From the NCBI GenBank assembly GCA_045600125.1, contig JAZRXH010000120.1, positions 101,416-165,415 on the forward strand: a stretch of DNA of 64,000 bases, in the 5' to 3' direction. This DNA comes from SIG622 sp045600125 (lineage in GTDB: Bacteria; Bacillota; Clostridia; Oscillospirales; CAG-382). Shown here piece after piece: positions 59,147-64,000 of the stretch. The notes under the pieces were generated by a model. The model was not told the DNA's origin, made no database searches, and saw only the letters and a list, made by a program, of their open reading frames with translations. The first letter of the stretch is position 1, and each line of letters starts with the position of its first letter. Made by a program: the position numbers and the translations under genes.

Positions 59147-62100
59147 TCATGCGTCTATGGTGGAAATGGTGATGGTGGTCTCCTCGAGAACGTCCAGAAC
59201 GACACGGACGGTATCGAGGGACGTGAACATGGTCACGTTGTTCTCGGTCGCAAGTCTGCGGATGCGGTTGCCGTCGGTAGCGCCATCGAGAGCATGGATA
59301 TCTCTCGTGTTGATGAGATAAGCGATATGTCCCTGACGGATGGCGTCGGGAATTTCATCGCTGTCCTCACTGAGCTTTGAGAGAACATGGGTGCGGATGC
59401 CGTTTTCCTTCAGGAAGGAAGCCGTGCCGGAGGTCGCCTCGATGTTGAAGCCCAGATTATAGAAGCGGCGGATGAGAGGAAGCGCCTCTTCCTTGTCGCT
59501 GTCGGCGATGGTGGCAAAGATGGTGCCGTAATTCTGCATATGGGTCCCGGCAGCCTGCAGCGCCTTATAAAGGGCACGGTTGAGCTTGTCATCGTAGCCG
59601 ATGGCTTCGCCGGTGGACTTCATTTCGGGAGAAAGATAAGCGTCAAGACCTTTTATCTTGTTGAAGGAGAATACCGGGACTTTTACGTAGTAGCGCTTCT
59701 TTTCCTCGGGATAAAGGGCGAAGATGCCCTGCTCCTTGAGGGATTTTCCGAGAATGACCTCGGTGGCGATGTCCGCAAGGCTGTACCCCGTGGATTTGGA
59801 GAGGAAGGGCACGGTACGGGAGGAGCGGGGATTTACCTCGATGATGAATACGTTGTCATCCTTATCGACGATGAACTGGATGTTGTAAAGACCCACGATG
59901 CCGATGCCGAGACCGAGCTTCTTGGCATACTGAAGGATGATGCCCTTGACCTTATCCGAGATGCTGAAGGTGGGATATACGCTGATGGAGTCGCCGGAGT
60001 GGATACCGGTACGCTCGACCAGTTCCATGATACCGGGGACGAATACGTCGTGTCCGTCGCAGATGGCGTCGACCTCGACCTCTTTACCCTGAATGTACTT
60101 ATCGACGAGAACCGGCTTGTCGGCGTCGATCTCCACGGCTGTCTTCAGATAATGACGAAGCTGCTTTTCGTCGGCGACGATCTGCATGGCTCTGCCGCCG
60201 AGCACGAAGCTGGGACGGACGAGCACGGGATAACCGATCTCCGAGGCGGCGCTGACGCCGTCTTCGATCTTGGTAACGGCTCTGCCCTTCGGCTGCGGGA
60301 TACCGAGCTCAAGAAGGATCTTCTCAAAGCTGTCTCTGTTTTCGGCACGCTCGATGGCGTCGCAGTCGGTACCGATGATCTTCACGCCACGCTCCCGGAG
60401 AGGCTCGGCGAGGTTGATGGCGGTCTGACCGCCCAGAGATGCGATCACGCCCTCCGGTTTTTCATAGTCCACGATCGCCATGACGTCCTCGGGGGTCAGC
60501 GGCTCAAAGTAGAGCTTGTCCGCCGTCGTGTAGTCGGTGGAGACCGTTTCGGGGTTGTTGTTGATGATGATGGCTTCATAGCCGGACTTCTTGATGGTCT
60601 GCACGGCGTGGACAGTGGAATAGTCGAATTCCACGCCCTGCCCGATACGGATGGGACCTGCGCCGAGAACGATCATTTTCTTCTTTGTGCCGAGTCTGGA
60701 AGCGTTGGTTCCGGAATAGGAGGAATAGAGATAAGCGATGTATTTTCCGGTATGGAGCGTATCCACCATAGGGAAAACGGGGGTGATGCCCAGCTTCTTG
60801 CGAAGCTCGTATACTTCGATCTCGGAAACCTTCCAGAGCCTTGCAATGAACTTATCCGAGAAGCCCATGACTTTGGCGTTCCGAAGGACCTCGGCGTCGT
60901 TCCTTGCGGAAGCGATGACCTTCTCCATGTCGATGATCTTCCTGAAGCTCTCGAGGAAGAGCTCGGTGATGGCGGTCACCTCGTGGAGCTTTTCGATGCT
61001 CGTGCCCCTGCGGAGAAGCTCGCATACGGCGTATACGTTGTCCGCCTTGAATTCGGCAACATATTCAAGAAGCTGTTCGGTGGTATATTCGTCAAACTTT
61101 GCAAGATGGAAATGGCACACGCCGGTCTCAAGAGAACGCACGGACTTTAAGAAGCATTCCTCCAGAGTCGAGCCGATGCCCATGACCTCACCGGTCGCCT
61201 TCATCTGTGTTCCGAGGGTGTTGGGAGCCGAGGCAAATTTATCGAACGGGAATCTCGGGAATTTTGCCACGATGTAATCGAGGCTCGGCTCGGTCGCCGC
61301 CGTACCGCCCGCTACGGGGATCTCGGCAAGGGTCATGCCGAGCGCGATCTTGGCGGTGACACGGGCAATCGGATAGCCGCTCGCCTTGGAGGCAAGCGCG
61401 GAGGAACGGGAAACACGGGGGTTTACTTCGATGAGGAAGTATTCGCTGGAATTCGGATTCAGCGCAAACTGTACGTTACAGCCTCCCTCGATCTTCAGCT
61501 CACGGATAATCCTGATGGCGCTGTCGTTGAGCATCTTCAGATCGTGGTCGTTCAGCGAAAGGATAGGCGCTACCACGATCGAGTCGCCGGTATGAACGCC
61601 CACGGGATCCACGTTTTCCATGCCGCAGATGGTGATGGCGTTGTCCTCCGAGTCGCGCATGACCTCGAACTCGATCTCCTTATAGCCCCGGACGCTCTTT
61701 TCGATCAGAACCTGATGGACGGGAGAAAGCTTGAAGGCGTTGAGACCGATCTCCACAAGCTCTTTTTCGTTGTAGGCAAAGCCGCCGCCGGTGCCGCCGA
61801 GAGTGAAGGCGGGACGAAGAACGACGGGATAACCGATGTCAAGCGCCGCCTTCTTGGCTTCCTCGATGCTGTAGGTGATCTCGGAAGGAATGACCGGCTC
61901 GCCGATGGACTGACACATTTCCTTGAAAAGCTCTCTGTCCTCGGCTCTTTCGATGCTTTCGGCGGGCGTACCGAGAAGCTGTGTACCGCATTCCCGGAGA
62001 ACGCCCTTTTTCTCCAGCTGCATGGCGAGGTTCAGACCCGTCTGCCCGCCGATGCCGGGAACGATGGCGTCGGGTCTTTCGTAGCGGAGGATCTTGGCGA

Positions 62101-62320
62101 CGTATTCAAGGGTCAAAGGCTCCATGTACACCTTATCCGCAATGGAGGTGTCGGTCATGATGGTGGCGGGGTTGGAGTTGGCGAGGATGACCTCATAGCC
62201 CTCCTCCTTCAGCGCAAGACACGCCTGCGTGCCCGCATAGTCGAATTCGGCTGCCTGACCGATCACGATAGGACCGGAGCCGATGATGAGAACTTTTTTG
62301 ATGTCGGTTCTTTTTGCCAT
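59147..62320 (-). CDS. carB: Carbamoyl phosphate synthase large subunit
   Basis: CarB makes carbamoyl phosphate from ammonia (from glutamine via CarA), bicarbonate and two ATP. The 1057 residues show two homologous ATP-grasp halves ('IGSGPIVIGQAAEFDYAGTQA' and 'LGAGPIRIGQGVEFDYSTVHA' segments near residues 10 and 555), 'EVNPRVSRSSALASKASGYP', 'EVNPRSSRTVPFLSKSTGYS', and a C-terminal MGS-like allosteric domain ('LINTRDIHALDGATDG'). The start at 62320 gives MAKRTDIKKVL. No carA is present next to it. Confidence 0.96.
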   Translation of the reverse strand: MAKRTDIKKVLIIGSGPIVIGQAAEFDYAGTQACLALKEEGYEVILANSNPATIMTDTSIADKVYMEPLTLEYVAKILRYERPDAIVPGIGGQTGLNLAMQLEKKGVLRECGTQLLGTPAESIERAEDRELFKEMCQSIGEPVIPSEITYSIEEAKKAALDIGYPVVLRPAFTLGGTGGGFAYNEKELVEIGLNAFKLSPVHQVLIEKSVRGYKEIEFEVMRDSEDNAITICGMENVDPVGVHTGDSIVVAPILSLNDHDLKMLNDSAIRIIRELKIEGGCNVQFALNPNSSEYFLIEVNPRVSRSSALASKASGYPIARVTAKIALGMTLAEIPVAGGTAATEPSLDYIVAKFPRFPFDKFASAPNTLGTQMKATGEVMGIGSTLEECFLKSVRSLETGVCHFHLAKFDEYTTEQLLEYVAEFKADNVYAVCELLRRGTSIEKLHEVTAITELFLESFRKIIDMEKVIASARNDAEVLRNAKVMGFSDKFIARLWKVSEIEVYELRKKLGITPVFPMVDTLHTGKYIAYLYSSYSGTNASRLGTKKKMIVLGAGPIRIGQGVEFDYSTVHAVQTIKKSGYEAIIINNNPETVSTDYTTADKLYFEPLTPEDVMAIVDYEKPEGVIASLGGQTAINLAEPLRERGVKIIGTDCDAIERAENRDSFEKILLELGIPQPKGRAVTKIEDGVSAASEIGYPVLVRPSFVLGGRAMQIVADEKQLRHYLKTAVEIDADKPVLVDKYIQGKEVEVDAICDGHDVFVPGIMELVERTGIHSGDSISVYPTFSISDKVKGIILQYAKKLGLGIGIVGLYNIQFIVDKDDNVFIIEVNPRSSRTVPFLSKSTGYSLADIATEVILGKSLKEQGIFALYPEEKKRYYVKVPVFSFNKIKGLDAYLSPEMKSTGEAIGYDDKLNRALYKALQAAGTHMQNYGTIFATIADSDKEEALPLIRRFYNLGFNIEATSGTASFLKENGIRTHVLSKLSEDSDEIPDAIRQGHIAYLINTRDIHALDGATDGNRIRRLATENNVTMFTSLDTVRVVLDVLEETTITISTIDA

Positions 62321-62342
62321 AAAATGTTCTTCCTTTCCGAAA

Positions 62343-62362
62343 CACGGCGATTTTCCGCCGTG
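62343..62362 (-). promoter_or_regulatory. Intercistronic hairpin before carB
   Basis: Perfect stem CACGGCG/CGCCGTG (62343-62349 / 62356-62362), 6-base loop, lying between pyrC and the carB ribosome site; possibly an mRNA processing or stability element. Confidence 0.45.
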
Positions 62363-62417
62363 CCGCAACTGATTTATGTAAATTATCGTTTAACGAATTC
62401 GGTTTGTCCTGTGCGTA

Positions 62418-63635
62418 TTATTCTTTATCCGCATAGACGAGCTTTCCGCCACAGACAAGAGCCTTGCATCTGCCGTAGAATTCCCTGCCTTCAAAGGGGG
62501 TCGCTCTGCCTTTTGATAAAAACTCCGAGGGATCGACCGTATAGCGCTTGCCAAGCTCCCACACGGAATAGTCACCGCTTCCGAGCGGTATCCCGAAGCG
62601 CTTCCGGGGATTTACGCACAGAAGCGTAAGGAGCCTGTCAAGACTGATGATATTTTTCATAACAAGCTCGGTATACAGCGAAGAAAAGGCGGTTTCAAGT
62701 CCCACCACGCCGAAGGAGCTTTTCGCAAGACCCCTCGACTTCTCTTCAAGGCTGTGGGGCGCATGGTCGGTGGCGATCATGTCGACAGTGCCGTCAAGGA
62801 CGCCCTCGAGGAGCGCTTCCCGGTCGGCTCTCGAGCGAAGCGGCGGGTTCATTTTGAACCTTCCGTCCTCCTGAAGCTCCGAGTCATCCATGATAAGATA
62901 GTGCGGCGCTGTCTCGCTTGTGATGTTCACGCCGCTCTTTTTGGCGTTCCGTATCAGCTCCACGCTTTCACGGCAGGATATGTGACAGACGTGATAGGCA
63001 CAGCCGGTCTCGGCACAAAGCTTTATATCCCGCTCGATGGGCTTCCATTCGCTCTCCGAAAGGATCCCTTTGTGACCGTGGGCTTCTGCATATTCACCGG
63101 CGTGGATATAGCCGCTGAAAAGAAGGCGGTTGTCCTCACAGTGGGCGCTGATGACCTTTCCGAGCTTCTTTGCCTCCAGCATGGCGCTCCGCATCATGTC
63201 CTCGTCCTGCACGCCTTTGCCGTCATCGGAAAAGCCGATAACGCAATTTGACATGGCTGCCATGTCCGAGAGCTTCTCCCCCTTTTCGCCGCAGGTGATA
63301 CTGCCGAAGGGATAGACACCGATCAGGGCTTTTTCCCGGATGGCACACAGCTCTGTTTCGAGAGTCTCGGCGCTGTCGGGCACGGGATCGAGATTCGGCA
63401 TCGTGCAGACCGCCGTGTATCCTCCGCGGGCGGCGCTGAGGCTGCCGGTGCGCATATCCTCTTTATAAGAAAATCCCGGCTCACGAAAATGCACATGCAC
63501 ATCACAAAAGCCGGGAAATACGGTATATTCTTTATCATCGGACAGAACGCCGGAAACAAGGGACAAATCGGGAGTGAAAGTATTTTGGCAAGCAGGCACA
63601 GTTACCCCGTATACGCTGATCTTCTTTTCCTTCAT
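62418..63635 (-). CDS. pyrC: Dihydroorotase
   Basis: A class I dihydroorotase of 405 residues closing carbamoyl aspartate to dihydroorotate. Metal ligands are visible in 'GFCDVHVHFREPG', 'SAHCEDNRL', 'HVCHIS' and the Asp of 'DMIATDHAPHS'; the carboxylated-Lys position is not obvious by eye. The start at 63635 has GGAGG 8 bases upstream; 63656 is an alternative without one. It is the first gene of the operon after the leader. Confidence 0.94.
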   Translation of the reverse strand: MKEKKISVYGVTVPACQNTFTPDLSLVSGVLSDDKEYTVFPGFCDVHVHFREPGFSYKEDMRTGSLSAARGGYTAVCTMPNLDPVPDSAETLETELCAIREKALIGVYPFGSITCGEKGEKLSDMAAMSNCVIGFSDDGKGVQDEDMMRSAMLEAKKLGKVISAHCEDNRLLFSGYIHAGEYAEAHGHKGILSESEWKPIERDIKLCAETGCAYHVCHISCRESVELIRNAKKSGVNITSETAPHYLIMDDSELQEDGRFKMNPPLRSRADREALLEGVLDGTVDMIATDHAPHSLEEKSRGLAKSSFGVVGLETAFSSLYTELVMKNIISLDRLLTLLCVNPRKRFGIPLGSGDYSVWELGKRYTVDPSEFLSKGRATPFEGREFYGRCKALVCGGKLVYADKE

Positions 63636-63834
63636 CGCAGAACCCTCCGTTTCCATGACTTAAGAAGCTATTAAAAACAAAACCCTGCCGAACACAGATC
63701 CGACAAGGAAAGACACAACAAAACCGACGTGACAAAGAGCCACATCCGAAGCTATGATCCATCTTGCCGATATCTCTGTATCGCCTTAAAGATTTCATCT
63801 CGGGTATTATAGCACAATACGCCTCATTTGTCAA
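63636..63834 (-). promoter_or_regulatory. pyr operon promoter and attenuator leader
   Basis: Minus-strand TTGACA (63829-63834), 17 bases, TATAAT (63806-63811). The transcript probably begins within a base or so of an ATG at 63798, opening an 87-codon frame (MKSLRRYRDIGK...) that runs through the leader, over a terminator hairpin (63683-63692 / 63699-63708, ten pairs counting G-T) with TTTTGTTTTT after it, and into pyrC out of frame. A U-rich tract precedes the hairpin. No PyrR-binding loop was recognised. Confidence 0.65.
63673..63708 (-). terminator. Attenuator terminator in the pyr leader
   Basis: Ten-pair stem with three G-T pairs and a 6-base loop, followed on the minus strand by TTTTGTTTTT, 38 bases before the pyrC start. 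Confidence 0.75.
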
Positions 63835-63890
63835 CAGTTTTTTTGCATCAAAAGAGGAAATATAAATTGCAATATAAAGATTCCACAAAG

Positions 63891-64000
63891 TTAAGCAACC
63901 GAAATTTGTTTGATAAGCATATCAGAAGAAAGACCGTTAAGAGATCTTCTCGGATAGTTGTTGATCCAATGTTCAATCATCTTAATTCTCTCATGAGAGA
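63891..64000 (-). CDS. IS transposase C-terminus (IS30-like), partial
   Basis: The frame is open from the right edge to TAA at 63891-63893 and encodes the last 36 residues of a protein: '...ERIKMIEHWINNYPRRSLNGLSS...SVA'. The W-(I/L)-N-N-x-P-R-(R/K) followed by a 'GLSS/GxxxxxxL' stretch is the typical end of DDE integrase-core transposases of the IS30 type. The rest of the element lies outside the window. Its right-hand end, perhaps near 63855-63880, is close to the pyr promoter. Confidence 0.6.
   Translation of the reverse strand, partial: SHERIKMIEHWINNYPRRSLNGLSSDMLIKQISVA

Noticed and set aside
59387..61150. 587-codon plus-strand frame
   Set aside because: Lies fully opposite carB, lacks recognisable motifs and has a Asp/Gly/Val-rich composition typical of antisense reading of this gene.
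63636..63834. PyrR-binding riboregulator in the pyr leader
   Set aside because: No loop matching the PyrR consensus around a U-C-C-N-G-N-G-A-G-G core was found by eye.
1..64000. tRNA, rRNA, tmRNA or SRP RNA genes
   Set aside because: No cloverleaf with TTCGANTC-type arms or conserved rRNA segments was recognised on either strand; a tRNAscan/Infernal run would settle this.

Overview
The window looks like chromosome from an anaerobic, probably gut-dwelling member of the Clostridia (Bacillota). The evidence is Gram-positive wall genes (membrane-anchored MurF-type ligase, Ddl, D-Ala carboxypeptidase), a long-form HPF, NrdR, the ylxM-ffh-rpsP-khpA / rimM-trmD order, a Crh-like HPr, PyrK/PyrD-B type pyrimidine synthesis, many 4Fe-4S proteins, and repeated TTGACA-17-TATAAT promoters with AGGAGG ribosome sites. 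By eye the base composition is near 50% GC, apart from an AT-rich patch at about 14.7-15.75 kb. No rRNA, tRNA or CRISPR array was seen.

Left part (1-20 kb): a GH127 beta-L-arabinofuranosidase-like enzyme enters from the left edge. It is followed by a HAD phosphatase, an alpha/beta hydrolase-murF-ddl wall operon, galE, and an HD hydrolase / NagD-like phosphatase / formate-nitrite channel operon. A PocR-AraC regulator is divergent from two FAD oxidoreductases. Next come hpf, a HigB-HigA toxin-antitoxin cassette lying against the 3' end of queA and bounded by inverted repeats, queA itself, and a GH116 glycosidase.

Middle (20-39 kb): nrdR, a degenerate LytM protein, ribF and a degenerate DacF-like protein, a GH36 alpha-galactosidase, coaD-rsmD, uvrC, and a Crh-like HPr. 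Two small membrane-anchored DUF4330-like proteins and an O-antigen-ligase-like polytopic protein lie downstream of rimM-trmD. The SRP/ribosome genes ylxM-ffh-rpsP-khpA and a surface protein with two nearly identical CBM6-like repeats complete this part.

Right part (39-64 kb): an AraC regulator is divergent from an operon of one U32-like Fe-S protein, three paralogous QueG/reductive-dehalogenase-like double-[4Fe-4S] proteins and a glycosidase-like DUF5696-type protein. I regard this as the best candidate for an undescribed pathway. It is followed by a beta-repeat secreted protein with a zinc-ribbon membrane partner, an orphan acidic solute-binding lipoprotein, trmL, a LUD protein behind a three-way-junction RNA-like element, a glycerol-1-phosphate dehydrogenase and a GH43-like enzyme. 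The pyr operon comes last (pyrC-carB-pyrK-pyrD-pyrF-pyrE-pyrB-pyrI, without carA or pyrR), with an attenuator-like leader. A transposase fragment forms the right edge.

Taken together, the window pairs housekeeping operons with a spread of plant-polysaccharide enzymes (GH127, GH116, GH36, GH43-like), each with local regulation, as expected for a fibre-degrading gut anaerobe. Function calls rest on motifs read by eye; no database search was possible.
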